Shown: positions 1-9,105, numbered from the stretch's first letter. The stretch is DNA of 57,778 nt from Fischerella muscicola PCC 7414 (GCF_000317205.1 NZ_AJLK01000170.1:1-57778); one strand, 5' to 3'. Program-made: numbers and translations. The notes: a model not told the origin generated them from the sequence alone.

Positions 1-621
1 GAAGTTACGGTTTGCCAGAATATATCGTCCCTCTACATCCTTGATGAAGATCACCGATGGACTGTTATCAATGAATGCTTGTAACTGTTGTTGACTCTCT
101 TTTAAGGCAGTTTCAGCCGCTTTGCGGGTAGTAATATCTTCATAGCAGCCAAAAACACCAATTATTTCCCCGACTTCGTTACATAGAGGAACTTTACTAG
201 TTTTTATCCAAATTTTTGTTCCGTCTTCTTTAATTAGCAACTCCTCGTAGTGAAGTTTAGCAACACTACTTGTGATCACCGCTTGGTCATCTGCTTGATA
301 ATTATGAGCGAATTCTCGCCAGACAAGCTCAAAATCATCCTTACCGATAATATCTACAGGTGAGTCTAACCCCGCATCTTGAGCAAAAGATTTGTTGCAA
401 CCCAAATACCTCAAGTTCCGGTCTTTCCAGAAAATACGCTGGGGTAGCATATCAAAAATTTGTTGTAGAAATTGCTGAGATTGGCGAAGTTCCTGTTCAA
501 CTTGTTTGCGTTTGTGAATTTCCTGTTCTAATCGCGCAACGGTTACAGTGAATTCTCTAGTTGATTCTGCTAGCTGTTGCTTGAGAATGGCTATTTCCTG
601 TTCAAGTGCATTAGTATACAT
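1..621 (-). CDS. PAS-domain sensory protein, 5' part only (runs off the left edge)
   Basis: The first 207 codons of a signalling protein are visible; the rest lies left of the window. Residues about 1-50 form a Gln/Glu/Lys-rich helical or coiled-coil stretch (starting MYTNALEQEIAILKQQ). A PAS domain follows, with the typical features QQIFDMLPQRIFWKDRNLRY, a GKDDFEL segment, and the PAC-like end GVFGCYEDITTRKAAE. A second PAS domain begins at about residue 185 (ALKESQQQLQAFIDNSPSVI). Such arrays usually precede a histidine kinase or GGDEF module, but the output domain is not visible. The ATG at 619-621 has AGGA about 8 nt upstream. A kinase C-terminal scrap lies directly upstream on the same strand. 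Confidence 0.85.
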   Translation of the reverse strand, partial: MYTNALEQEIAILKQQLAESTREFTVTVARLEQEIHKRKQVEQELRQSQQFLQQIFDMLPQRIFWKDRNLRYLGCNKSFAQDAGLDSPVDIIGKDDFELVWREFAHNYQADDQAVITSSVAKLHYEELLIKEDGTKIWIKTSKVPLCNEVGEIIGVFGCYEDITTRKAAETALKESQQQLQAFIDNSPSVIFIKDVEGRYILANRNF

Positions 622-637
622 GAGTATTTCCTACTAT

Positions 638-760
638 CTATTGCTGAACAGGAATTTCAATTACAAACTCAGTACCTTCCCCAACAGAAGAGTTAAATTT
701 TATCGAACTGTCATGTTTTTCCAGCACAATTTCATGTGCGCCCACTAAGGCTGCTGTCAT
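638..760 (-). pseudogene. Histidine kinase C-terminal fragment (end of HATPase_c domain)
   Basis: A 40-codon stretch reads MTAALVGAHEIVLEKHDS and ends SSVGEGTEFVIEIPVQQ followed by a stop. This matches the last part of a histidine-kinase ATPase domain (the EKHGG...S..G.GTEF.IEIP pattern common in cyanobacterial kinases). The frame stays open a short way upstream (LQPRFRLGRIT) without a recognisable G1/G2 box. The upstream three quarters of a kinase is therefore missing. I read it as a relic left by deletion, 17 bp upstream of the PAS gene start. It could still be translated as a small peptide, but nothing suggests function. Confidence 0.6.
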
Positions 761-1059
761 AGTTATTCTCCCAAGCCTGAATCTTGGTTGTAAAAAGTTT
801 TGCAGTAATTACTACTCAAAGCTATGATTCCCAAAGCAAATGCTTGACTAACCCATTAGTAGGGATTTCTGATTTGAGAGGCAGGAATTTGGATTGTATT
901 TGCACAAATATTTTTTACTTAATATCTGTCTTGAAAATAAGGCAGAGGTAGCTGAGGGCAGATGGTGAGTCCACTTGCCGTCTTGGACACCACGTGCTTC
1001 ATAAGCGACTGGCAACCATTAACAGCCAACCAGCAACAACCAACTACTAAGCATTCAGA

Positions 1060-1165
1060 AACAAAAAGCCGACAGCCTTTGAAAAGACTGTCGGCAATTA
1101 GTGTGTTCCCTATTAATGACTCGGCTAGAGTTCAGTTGTCTTTTATTCTCTCTGTTTCGCAATTG
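1060..1165 (-). ncRNA. Candidate small RNA ending at the orphan terminator
   Basis: This is an inference from two signals: the minus-strand terminator at 1068-1095 and a CRP-type palindrome centred at about 1201. For a class II CRP promoter that spacing would put the transcription start near 1160. The resulting transcript would be about 100 nt with no convincing ORF. I see no sequence match to a named cyanobacterial RNA (for example, no Yfr1 core). The 5' end is a guess. Confidence 0.3.
1068..1095 (-). terminator. Strong intrinsic terminator on the minus strand with no annotated gene in front of it
   Basis: GCCGACAG and CTGTCGGC form a perfect 8-bp stem with a 12-nt loop. On the minus strand the stem is followed by TTTTTGTTT, a textbook rho-independent terminator. 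No protein-coding gene ends just upstream on that strand, so the transcript it stops is probably a small RNA (see 1060-1165). Confidence 0.75.
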
Positions 1166-1192
1166 CAGGGATAGGATCTTAATCATGCACAC

Positions 1193-1210
1193 TTGTGATT
1201 GTCATCACAA
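1193..1210. promoter_or_regulatory. CRP-type binding palindrome (TGTGA-N6-TCACA)
   Basis: The sequence TTGTGATTGTCATCACAA has 7-bp inverted arms and matches the CRP consensus TGTGA-N6-TCACA in all ten defined positions. Cyanobacterial cAMP receptor proteins (SyCRP1, AnCrpA) recognise this consensus. Chance occurrence of all ten positions in a window this long is low. No gene start is near on the plus strand (purL is about 935 bp away), so a minus-strand transcript is the likelier target. Confidence 0.5.
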
Positions 1211-2143
1211 ATATACTTGAGTAAATCTTGTATTTAGCAGGATTTTTCCCCTTTGAAGCTGAATATTCTGGATTTTGAGATATACTGCACTGCGTACTCC
1301 AAGAAATTCTTTAAAAATTTTTCAACATGCAAGTTGGACATTACAAGATGATTTACCTATTTATGGCGTGACTAGTATAGGAACTATGTCTAGTGCAAAC
1401 AGTATTGAGGCTATTTGTAGCTATTCTGTACTTAAGATAAGCATCAGGAATATTTTTTCTTAAACAAAAATAACCACAAATGTGAAGCAATAATAAAGCT
1501 AAACTTGGTTCATATTTTGAGCATGGCAGTTAAGATTGGTTGTTGAGCCGATACCTGAAATATTGAATTATCGAATTCACAATTAAGATGCTAGTCGACA
1601 ATTTCATAGCCCTAAAATCCCAATTTGATTGCAGTACTAGTCTCTAGCCTGTCCGTATTGCTAGTTTTTAGAAAGTATATTTAGTACAAGCGATCGCTGT
1701 CATAGTGTATGGGTCGATACTTGCAAAAGGATAAATGGCAAAACACCCTGTTCAGTTCAGAACCGTATCTTTATCAAAAGCTTAATTATGGGATGTTTAC
1801 ACAACAAACTTAGAGTTCTGGTTTGAGTGCTTGGTGAATCTAGTAAATATATATATTATGAAATGCTCTTTATTTTTAGAACTCGTGAAAATACTGAAGT
1901 ATTTCTATTTGTCGAAAATCAGCAAAAATATTTACGTAGGGCTTGCTGTTGACTCACAAAACTAACCTTCAGTAGTTCCACGCTGACGACTCACACGAGC
2001 ATCATCACCACAATATCAATCGGAAATTTACGCAGAATTGACCGAGATTTATCTATGGAGGCAATTCAAAATCCAAAATCGGTTGACAGGAATGGCACAG
2101 AAAATCGATACAATAATCCTTTGTCCCCTTGGTGCAAACTTCC
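1211..2143. other. Gene-free gap upstream of purL
   Basis: This AT-rich intergenic stretch of about 930 bp lies upstream of purL. Short open frames here have no coding character. A CAAAATC-type heptamer pair (AATCCAAAATCCAAAATCGG) lies near 2068-2085, and one HIP1-like core lies at about 1690. I see no other defined element. Confidence 0.5.
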
Positions 2144-4516
2144 ATGACCAGCGCTGCCGAACCTCCCTTTTCTCCTCAACAAATAGCATCTGAAGGTCTT
2201 AAACTTGAAGAATACCAAGAAATAGTCCGGCGACTAGGGCGTCATCCTAACAAAGCTGAACTAGGTATGTTTGGGGTAATGTGGTCAGAGCATTGCTGTT
2301 ATAAAAATTCTCGTCCTTTATTAAAACAGTTTCCGACCACAGGCGATCGCATCCTAGTAGGCCCTGGTGAAAATGCTGGTGTTGTAGACTTAGGTGATGG
2401 ACTGCGACTGGCGTTTAAAATAGAATCTCACAACCATCCCAGTGCAGTCGAACCCTTCCAAGGAGCCGCTACTGGAGTTGGAGGTATTCTGCGTGATATA
2501 TTTACAATGGGGGCGCGTCCCATTGCTGTATTGAATTCCCTTCGCTTCGGTTCTCTGGAAGATCCCAAGACACAAAGGCTGTTTATTGGCGTGGTAGCAG
2601 GGATCGCCCACTATGGTAATTGCGTGGGAGTACCCACCGTTGGCGGCGAAGTATACTTTGATCCTGCCTACTCTGGCAATCCCTTAGTCAACGTCATGGC
2701 CCTGGGATTGATGGAAACACCCGAAATTGTCAAATCTGGGGCATCTGGCATTGGTAATCCGGTGCTTTACGTCGGTTCCACCACCGGACGCGATGGTATG
2801 GGGGGTGCAAGTTTTGCTAGTGCCGAACTCACTGATGCATCAATGGACGATCGCCCGGCGGTACAAGTCGGTGATCCTTTCTTGGAAAAGTCTTTGATAG
2901 AAGCTTGTCTGGAAGCCTTTAAAACAGGTGCTGTAGTTGCGGCCCAGGATATGGGTGCTGCTGGGATCACCTGTTCCACCTCCGAAATGGCAGCTAAAGG
3001 TGGTGTAGGTATTGAATTTGATTTAGATAAAGTACCTGTGCGCGAACTGGGGATGGTTCCCTATGAATATCTGCTTTCCGAATCTCAAGAGAGAATGCTA
3101 TTTGTCGCCCAAAAGGGACGGGAACAAGAGTTAATCGATATTTTTCATCGTTGGGGACTTCATGCCGTTGTTGCTGGTACAGTGATTGCCGAACCAATTG
3201 TCCGGATTCTGTTTCGAGGTAAAGTAGCAGCAGAAATTCCTGCTACAGCTTTGGCAGAAAATACACCTGTGTATGAGAGGGAGTTATTAGCAGATCCACC
3301 AGAATATGTACGCCAGGCTTGGGAATGGACACCAGATTCTTTGCCCCCATGTACAACTGCTGGCATAGAAATAAAGGGAAAGTTGCGTACTTGGAATGAG
3401 ATTTTATTGAATTTACTGGATAATCCGACGATTGCTTCTAAAAGCTGGGTTTATCGCCAGTATGACCATCAGGTGCAGAACAATACGGTGATGTTACCTG
3501 GTGGTGGTGATGCTGCGGTAATTCGTTTGCGTCCATTAGAAGAAATCCCCAATCTAAAATCCAAAATCCAAAATCCAAAATCGGGTGTTGCTGCTACAGT
3601 AGATTGTAATCCCCGCTACGTTTATCTTGATCCTTACGAAGGGGCAAAAGCGGTAGTAGCAGAAGCCGCACGCAATCTTAGCTGTGTGGGTGCAGAACCT
3701 TTGGCGGTAACTGATAACCTCAATTTTGGTAGTCCGGAAAAACCGATTGGTTATTGGCAATTAGCAGAAGCTTGTCGTGGTTTGGCAGAAGGTTGTCGGG
3801 AATTAGCAACTCCGGTAACTGGGGGTAATGTTTCTCTGTACAACGAGACTCTTGATTCTCAAGGTAATCCTCAGCCGATTTATCCAACTCCAGTTGTCGG
3901 TATGGTGGGGTTGATCCCCGATTTAAGCAAAATTTGTGGTCAAGCTTGGCGCTTAGCAGGCGATGTAATTTATCTTTTAGGACTATCAGAATCCAAAATT
4001 ACCTTGGGTGCTTCGGAATATTTAGCTAGTATTCATGGTATTGTTGCGGGCAAACCACCAAGAGTAGATTTTGATTGGGAAAGACGGGTACAAAAAGCTT
4101 GTCGTGAGGGAATTCGTCAAGGTTGGGTACGTTCAGCCCATGATTGTGCTGAGGGTGGTTTGGTAATTGCTCTGGCTGAGTGTTGTATTACGGGTAAAAT
4201 GGGTGCAGAAATTAGCTTAAAGTTACCTCTAGATAATTCGCAACGTCTAGACGAAATACTGTTTGGTGAAAGTGGTGGGCGAATTTTAGTTTCCGTAGCA
4301 CCAGAACAACAAGAAATTTGGGAATCTTACTTACAGGAAAATCTCGGCCAGAACTGGCAAAAACTGGGTAAAGTTGGGAATTCCGAAATCGGCTTGCGGG
4401 TTTTATCCGCTGATGGTCAAACTTTAATCAACGCTAGGATTGAGGAGATGGGCGATCGCTACTCAAAAGCGATCAAAAGGCGTCTAGCCGTTTATACCAA
4501 TACCCAAGAACGTTAA
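2144..4516 (+). CDS. purL: Phosphoribosylformylglycinamidine synthase subunit PurL
   Basis: PurL performs the fourth step of purine synthesis, converting FGAR to FGAM with ATP and ammonia delivered by PurQ. The 790-residue product has the PurL hallmarks: [20 protein letters not shown] near the N-terminus, then [20 protein letters not shown] with the catalytic His. Later come [15 protein letters not shown] and, in the second half, [12 protein letters not shown] and [10 protein letters not shown]. The length is slightly above the usual 740-780, partly because of an in-frame heptamer repeat insertion around residues 470-480. I chose ATG 2144 rather than the in-frame TTG 2129 because family members begin at this point, just before the PFSPQQIA segment. 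purF follows about 270 bp downstream on the same strand. Confidence 0.95.
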   Translation: MTSAAEPPFSPQQIASEGLKLEEYQEIVRRLGRHPNKAELGMFGVMWSEHCCYKNSRPLLKQFPTTGDRILVGPGENAGVVDLGDGLRLAFKIESHNHPSAVEPFQGAATGVGGILRDIFTMGARPIAVLNSLRFGSLEDPKTQRLFIGVVAGIAHYGNCVGVPTVGGEVYFDPAYSGNPLVNVMALGLMETPEIVKSGASGIGNPVLYVGSTTGRDGMGGASFASAELTDASMDDRPAVQVGDPFLEKSLIEACLEAFKTGAVVAAQDMGAAGITCSTSEMAAKGGVGIEFDLDKVPVRELGMVPYEYLLSESQERMLFVAQKGREQELIDIFHRWGLHAVVAGTVIAEPIVRILFRGKVAAEIPATALAENTPVYERELLADPPEYVRQAWEWTPDSLPPCTTAGIEIKGKLRTWNEILLNLLDNPTIASKSWVYRQYDHQVQNNTVMLPGGGDAAVIRLRPLEEIPNLKSKIQNPKSGVAATVDCNPRYVYLDPYEGAKAVVAEAARNLSCVGAEPLAVTDNLNFGSPEKPIGYWQLAEACRGLAEGCRELATPVTGGNVSLYNETLDSQGNPQPIYPTPVVGMVGLIPDLSKICGQAWRLAGDVIYLLGLSESKITLGASEYLASIHGIVAGKPPRVDFDWERRVQKACREGIRQGWVRSAHDCAEGGLVIALAECCITGKMGAEISLKLPLDNSQRLDEILFGESGGRILVSVAPEQQEIWESYLQENLGQNWQKLGKVGNSEIGLRVLSADGQTLINARIEEMGDRYSKAIKRRLAVYTNTQER
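3551..3582 (+). repeat. In-frame CAAAATC-type heptamer repeat inside purL
   Basis: About four units of the heptanucleotide (AATCTAA/AATCCAA) encode [11 protein letters not shown] between the LRPLEEIP and [15 protein letters not shown] parts of PurL. The same repeat type is usually intergenic in this window (for example near 2070, 18365 and 34795). It keeps the reading frame. Confidence 0.8.
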
Positions 4517-4788
4517 GTAATATAAAGATGAATCAAATTTCATACTTTGGACACTTTACATTTCGCGCTTGATTAGCTTCCGCGAAAATAATAATTACGC
4601 TACTGTTTTAATAGATGGTTAACCATTTATTAATTTTTGTGCATTTATTCATTTCTACTTGGGAAAAGGACAAGGGAGAAAGGGAAAATTTATCCTTTGC
4701 CCTTTAACCTTTTCCCGATCCATCACCCATCTACTTTGGTTTGACGAACCACTAGTGATTTGACACCCTCATCAGGAGCCAAGCTAGC

Positions 4789-6288
4789 ATGATTCCCACC
4801 CATCCCATCACTGCGGATGACCAGCCTCTACCAACCAATAACCAAATGACTCATCAGGATACTCGACCAGATAAGCCAGAAGAAGCTTGCGGTGTTTTCG
4901 GCATCTATGCACCAGGAGAAGACGTTGCTAAACTTACTTACTTTGGATTATATGCACTCCAACACCGGGGGCAAGAATCTGCCGGCATTGCTACTTTTGA
5001 TGGTGAACAAGTACATCTACATAAAGACATGGGTCTGGTATCCCAGGTCTTCAACGAAGGGATTTTAAGCAACTTGCCTGGCCAGATGGCAGTTGGTCAT
5101 ACTCGCTATTCCACCACAGGTTCGAGCCGAAAAGTCAACGCCCAACCTGCCGTTGTTGATACCAGTTTAGGAACACTAGCTTTAGCACATAATGGGAATT
5201 TAGTCAACACTATTCAGTTACGCCAAGAGTTACTAGAGAATAACTGTAACTTGGTGACAACAACTGATTCCGAAATGATTGCTTTTGCGATCGCCCAAGA
5301 AATAGACGCGGGTCAAAATTGGCTAGAGGGCGGCATTAAAGCCTTTGGTCGTCTGAGTGGAGCCTTTAGTTTGGTAATTGGTACACCTGCTGGTTTGATG
5401 GGTGTTCGTGATCCCAACGGTATTCGTCCTCTGGTAATTGGTATTTTGGGAACCGATCCGGTGCGTTATGTGCTGGCTTCTGAAACTTGCGGTTTAGATA
5501 TTATTGGTGCTGAGTATCTGCGGGATGTGGAACCAGGGGAATTAGTCTGGATTACAGAAGAGGGTTTGGCTTCCTACCACTGGAGTCAGCAGCAGCAACG
5601 CAAGCTGTGTATCTTTGAAATGATTTACTTTGCGCGTCCCGATAGTGTCATGCACAACGAAAGCTTGTACACTTACCGGATGCGGTTAGGACGGCAACTC
5701 GCAACAGAATCACTCGTTGACGCAGATATTGTCATTGGTGTTCCTGACTCTGGGATTCCTGCTGCCATTGGCTTTTCTCAAGCCTCCGGTATCTCCTATG
5801 CTGAAGGACTAATTAAAAATCGCTACGTTGGACGGACATTTATTCAGCCGACTCAAACCATGCGCGAGTCAGGCATCCGCATGAAACTTAACCCCCTCAA
5901 GGACGTACTTAATGGTAAACGAGTCATAATAGTCGATGACTCAATTGTACGGGGAACTACTAGCCGCAAACTAGTCAAAACCTTGCGTGAAGCCGGGGCT
6001 ACAGAAGTACATATGCGAATTTCTTCACCGCCAGTCACTCACCCTTGCTTCTACGGTATCGATACCGATAGTCAAGATCAGCTAATCGCAGCGACAAAAT
6101 CAGTAGCAGAAATCACCAAGCAACTAGAAGTAGATAGCCTTGCCTATCTTAGTTGGGAGGGAATGCTGTTAGCGACGGGAGAAGATCCCCAGAGTTTTTG
6201 TTCTGCCTGTTTCACAGGAGATTACCCCGTCACTGTACCGGAACAACTCAAAGCTTCTAAATTGATGTTAGAGAAAGTGGTGATCTAA
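4789..6288 (+). CDS. purF: Amidophosphoribosyltransferase
   Basis: PurF performs the first committed step of purine synthesis: PRPP plus glutamine gives phosphoribosylamine. The 499-residue product has an N-terminal propeptide ending at Cys34 (EEACGVFGIYAPG). That Cys is the expected N-terminal nucleophile of the glutaminase domain after cleavage. The PRPP-binding signature VIIVDDSIVRGTTSRKL is present. Cysteines in KLCIFEM, HPCFYGID and FCSACFTGDYP match the Bacillus-type PurF that carries a [4Fe-4S] cluster. AGGAG lies about 10 nt before ATG 4789. A terminator follows at 6313, so the gene closes its transcription unit. Confidence 0.96.
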   Translation: MIPTHPITADDQPLPTNNQMTHQDTRPDKPEEACGVFGIYAPGEDVAKLTYFGLYALQHRGQESAGIATFDGEQVHLHKDMGLVSQVFNEGILSNLPGQMAVGHTRYSTTGSSRKVNAQPAVVDTSLGTLALAHNGNLVNTIQLRQELLENNCNLVTTTDSEMIAFAIAQEIDAGQNWLEGGIKAFGRLSGAFSLVIGTPAGLMGVRDPNGIRPLVIGILGTDPVRYVLASETCGLDIIGAEYLRDVEPGELVWITEEGLASYHWSQQQQRKLCIFEMIYFARPDSVMHNESLYTYRMRLGRQLATESLVDADIVIGVPDSGIPAAIGFSQASGISYAEGLIKNRYVGRTFIQPTQTMRESGIRMKLNPLKDVLNGKRVIIVDDSIVRGTTSRKLVKTLREAGATEVHMRISSPPVTHPCFYGIDTDSQDQLIAATKSVAEITKQLEVDSLAYLSWEGMLLATGEDPQSFCSACFTGDYPVTVPEQLKASKLMLEKVVI

Positions 6289-6312
6289 TAAATTACAGTA
6301 AAAAATCTTTAA

Positions 6313-6336
6313 AGCACCTCAATTGAGGTGCTTTTT
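6313..6336 (+). terminator. Intrinsic terminator after purF
   Basis: AAGCACCTC and GAGGTGCTT form a 9-bp stem with an AATT loop, followed by a short T run. It lies 25 bp after the purF stop. The opposite strand has an A-rich flank, so the terminator may work in both directions for the convergent gene at 6375. Confidence 0.85.
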
Positions 6337-6374
6337 GATTAAGTGGCTTATCCTCAGACATCGCCACGTCATTC

Positions 6375-7052
6375 CTAACCAACACTATCCGGATCTATCC
6401 CTAACTCACGCAATTTCTCCGCCAGCTTTTCAGCACGCTTGTTTGCTTGTTTAATCTGTTCTTCTGGCGTAGGATATCGTTTACCTTCTTCGTCATACCA
6501 ATACAGCCACTCCCGCGTTACTCCGCTATAGGTTCCCCGTTCGCAACCAATTCCTAAGCCTATTTCGCTTAGCCAAACAGGATTTCCCTCTTGCAATTCA
6601 TACTTCCCATTCACTAACTTATGCACTTCTAAACGTGGTTTGCGGCGACGGCGAGAAGAATAAATTACGTAGTAAAGTACACCCAAAGCTGCATATTCAT
6701 CCAACTTGGTAGTATATTCCTTACGATAATTTTGGGAAACTACCTCTAGCACCAAAATCGGGACTACATTTTCATCCCAAAGCACGTAACTTGGACGTAA
6801 TTCCTCATCATAAAATCGCTCTACGCCTAAACTTAAAAACCCATCTGGCACGATTGGAGGTTTATCAGGATGATAATAAATACCCATATCTATCCCAAAA
6901 AACCAGTCCATGCGTTCTGCCCAGAGTAATAATAATATAGCTTTGAGCAAGCCTGGTATCAATTCTTGCAGTTCGTTATCCACAGGGGTTTCGTCAGAAT
7001 CGGGCAGTTCTTCGGCAGAGGGTAAATAACTCGGCGAATTATACTCTAACAT
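6375..7052 (-). CDS. Uma2 family (DUF820) PD-(D/E)XK endonuclease-like protein
   Basis: The 225-residue product belongs to the DUF820/Uma2 family, which is greatly expanded in cyanobacteria and has a restriction-endonuclease fold. It starts with the typical MLEYNSPSYLPSAEELPDSD segment. Fold-defining acidic residues lie in IVPDGFLSLG (the PD element) and ILVLEVVSQNYRKEYTTKLDEYAALGV (the E...K elements). A Lys/Glu-rich C-terminal helix (EEQIKQANKRAEKLAEKLRE) closes the protein. I preferred the ATG at 7052 over the longer frame from 7130 because family members begin there. The biological role is unknown; these proteins are often linked to mobile or defence DNA, but no such partner is visible here. 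Confidence 0.85.
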   Translation of the reverse strand: MLEYNSPSYLPSAEELPDSDETPVDNELQELIPGLLKAILLLLWAERMDWFFGIDMGIYYHPDKPPIVPDGFLSLGVERFYDEELRPSYVLWDENVVPILVLEVVSQNYRKEYTTKLDEYAALGVLYYVIYSSRRRRKPRLEVHKLVNGKYELQEGNPVWLSEIGLGIGCERGTYSGVTREWLYWYDEEGKRYPTPEEQIKQANKRAEKLAEKLRELGIDPDSVG

Positions 7053-7211
7053 GGCTGTTTTTTTCCCAAAGCTCATAAAAATTATAGCGATTCCCAGGTT
7101 ACTACTTTGCTTATAACAGTCAAAAATCAAACTTTTTTGAAGACGCTATCTTTTGCCTGCCAACAACTCCAGGCATCATAGAAGTTGAAGTATTAAAAGA
7201 GCAACTTTAAA

Positions 7212-7682
7212 ATGACTATTTACTTTTACAAAGCTTACGAGCCTTATGGCTGTTTTTCTAACTTTTCTCCCCACAGTATTAAAATCGATGGTATTTATTG
7301 GCGGACAGTAGAGCATTATTATCAAGCTCAAAAATTTGTAGGAACACCAGATGCGGTGATCATACCTGTCATCCATGCAGTTGAGACACCAGAAGAAGCG
7401 GCGGCATTAGGACGCTGTTGTACCCGCAAGGTACGTTTAGATTGGGAGATAGTTAAGACTAAAATCATGCGAGAAGCTGTACTCAAAAAGTTTCTTACCC
7501 ATGCTGATATTAGAGAAGTTCTGCTTACTACGGGCGATCAATTACTGGTGGAAAACTCCCCAAAGGATTATTTTTGGGGCTGCGGTGCAGACCAAACAGG
7601 ACAGAATCATCTTGGTAAAATTCTTATGAGTGTACGGGAGGAAATTCGTAAGTTACCGTTGCTTTCAGTAATTTCCGAATAA
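7212..7682 (+). CDS. NADAR family protein (YbiA-like N-glycosidase)
   Basis: The 156-residue product matches the NADAR/COG3236 family: FYKAYEPYGCFSNFSPHSI, WRTVEHYYQAQKF, then NSPKDYFWGCGADQTGQNHLGKILM. Characterised members cleave the N-glycosidic bond of early riboflavin intermediates; others remove ADP-ribose from guanine. The conserved WxTVEHYYQAQKF and D-x-FWGCG-x-DGxGxN motifs are intact (with QTGQN here). A gene for a riboflavin-type reductase lies 6 kb away (13190), but there is no operon link. The gene is a single unit followed by a hairpin. Confidence 0.9.
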   Translation: MTIYFYKAYEPYGCFSNFSPHSIKIDGIYWRTVEHYYQAQKFVGTPDAVIIPVIHAVETPEEAAALGRCCTRKVRLDWEIVKTKIMREAVLKKFLTHADIREVLLTTGDQLLVENSPKDYFWGCGADQTGQNHLGKILMSVREEIRKLPLLSVISE

Positions 7683-7714
7683 GGTCTTTTAATTTTTTGA
7701 AATCACTGCAAAAG

Positions 7715-7735
7715 GGGGAATTTTGTTATCCCCCA
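7715..7735 (+). terminator. Hairpin after the NADAR gene
   Basis: GGGGGA and TCCCCC form a 6-bp GC stem with a 9-nt loop about 30 bp after the NADAR stop. The downstream T run is weak (ATAATTTG), so termination efficiency is uncertain. Coordinates may be off by one or two bases. Confidence 0.5.
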
Positions 7736-7880
7736 TAATTTGACATAAGTTTGAGTATTTATGAACTGACATGATGTACTAAAAGTAGATTATAAATGCG
7801 TAGGAATGCGGAGTTAGCGCAGAGTCTAAAAATAAAATTTGGTGTGTAAATTCATACGAAGTGTTAAAAAATTAGCACAA

Positions 7881-8870
7881 TCACCGAGAGAGATTCGGTT
7901 CAACGACTGACGGAAAACTCTCAAAATTGCGTCGTACCCAATCTATACCAACTTCGTTGTTCAGTTTAATGTGCTGTGGTGTGTTGGCATATAGTTTCCC
8001 CAAAATATCAGCGTCTTGCTCAATAACAATATCGATTAGCTTTAAAAGATTTCGTTTAATTAGATGGGCGATGGGAGAGTGTGCTTTCATGTACATGAGA
8101 ACGAATACCCGCGAGTAATTTGTTGACTCTGGGATGTAGAAATGACATTCTTTCAGAGCAAGAATGGGATTGTCACCATGTAACATTCCCATAAATGGGA
8201 AAAAGTTTTCTAAATGTGCCTCAAGTACTTTGGGCATAGCTATCAAACCAGGATTCTTGAGAATGTCCCAGAAAGTAGGTTGCTTTCTTGGCTGTACAAG
8301 GTAGGCGTGGGAGTGAAATCCCTCATCAATAAATTGCTTTACCTGCACCTGTTCGATTTCAAACAACTCACGATGAGTACCATTCTGATGGTTGTAGTCG
8401 TGCATATTCAAAAGCAAGGTGAACAGATCGGTTTTGATAGTGCGATCGCCTGTGAATCCAATAAATTCATATTTTGCTGCTATCTCATTCATGATGGGCG
8501 GAATGGAAATTTTCGGCTCATAATCGCCATAAGACCAGATGAAGTCTCCTTGGATAACTAATTCCAGAGGTGTTAGCAAAGGCTGTGTTTGCTTTTCAGA
8601 ACTTGGTAAGACGGTACAGCCAGTTCCATCAAACTCTAGGGCATGAAATGGACAAGCTATTTTGCTACTACCATCGGACTGTTTCACACACCATCCTTGG
8701 GAAAGCATTGCCCCCATGTGGGGACAAGCGTTTGGTAGGCAATTGATTTTACCTTTGTTATCTTGCCAAAGTACATAGTCGTTGCCAAACAGAGAAACTT
8801 TCATAGGCTTGTTTGGCTTCAGCATAGAACGATGTGCCAACAGCCAAGGTGCGCCTTGCAGTTTATGCAT
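7881..8870 (-). CDS. Rieske [2Fe-2S] aromatic-ring-hydroxylating-type oxygenase
   Basis: The 329-residue protein has an N-terminal Rieske domain: C49-P-H51 (NACPHMG) and C73-P-F-H76 (ACPFHALEFDG) are the cluster ligands. The catalytic domain has the mononuclear-iron motif D158-x2-H161-x4-H166 (NMHDYNHQNGTH). This is the layout of Rieske non-heme iron oxygenases, which hydroxylate or demethylate small molecules with a separate reductase. No reductase gene is adjacent and the substrate cannot be told. The gene is divergent from the TetR gene at 9181, with a palindrome 17-37 bp before its start codon. This suggests TetR control. No clear ribosome-binding site precedes the ATG. Confidence 0.85.
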   Translation of the reverse strand: MHKLQGAPWLLAHRSMLKPNKPMKVSLFGNDYVLWQDNKGKINCLPNACPHMGAMLSQGWCVKQSDGSSKIACPFHALEFDGTGCTVLPSSEKQTQPLLTPLELVIQGDFIWSYGDYEPKISIPPIMNEIAAKYEFIGFTGDRTIKTDLFTLLLNMHDYNHQNGTHRELFEIEQVQVKQFIDEGFHSHAYLVQPRKQPTFWDILKNPGLIAMPKVLEAHLENFFPFMGMLHGDNPILALKECHFYIPESTNYSRVFVLMYMKAHSPIAHLIKRNLLKLIDIVIEQDADILGKLYANTPQHIKLNNEVGIDWVRRNFESFPSVVEPNLSR

Positions 8871-8887
8871 AATTGTCTGAAATTTAA

Positions 8888-8907
8888 CTTACTAATTAAT
8901 TAGTAAG
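8888..8907. promoter_or_regulatory. Perfect 20-bp palindrome, probable TetR operator
   Basis: CTTACTAATTAATTAGTAAG is a perfect palindrome, and one further base pair on each side extends it to 22 bp. It lies between the divergent Rieske oxygenase and TetR-family genes. That is the usual position for an operator of the local TetR dimer. It is close enough to the oxygenase start (17 bp) to block its promoter or the transcript leader. Confidence 0.65.
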
Positions 8908-9035
8908 TATATTTATAAGTATAAATTTCGTCAATTAAGCGTAATTTGACGTTAACAATTGACCCGCCCGCAAGTAAACTGCCCTCTAATAGCCGAAGTC
9001 TAATAAAAGTAGACTAATTGAATAAGCTTTCAAGC

Positions 9036-9105
9036 CACTTAAAGTGGGTTATGCTATTGGCCCGCACTTAAGTAGCGGGGGATACTGTGGCAAAACTAAA
9101 TACTC
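9036..9105 (+). mobile_element. Possible relic of an IS200/IS605-type right end
   Basis: A short palindrome CCACTTAAAGTGG is followed by a stem CCCGC...GCGGG with ACTTAAGTA between, then GGATACTGTGGCAAA. The shape (a GC hairpin followed by GGGGATACTGT) resembles the right ends left by cyanobacterial IS605/TnpB elements. No transposase or tnpB frame remains. The identification is tentative. Confidence 0.25.

Noticed and set aside
962-1174. 70-codon plus-strand open frame
   Set aside because: It runs through repeats and the minus-strand terminator hairpin and has no ribosome-binding site or conserved pattern.
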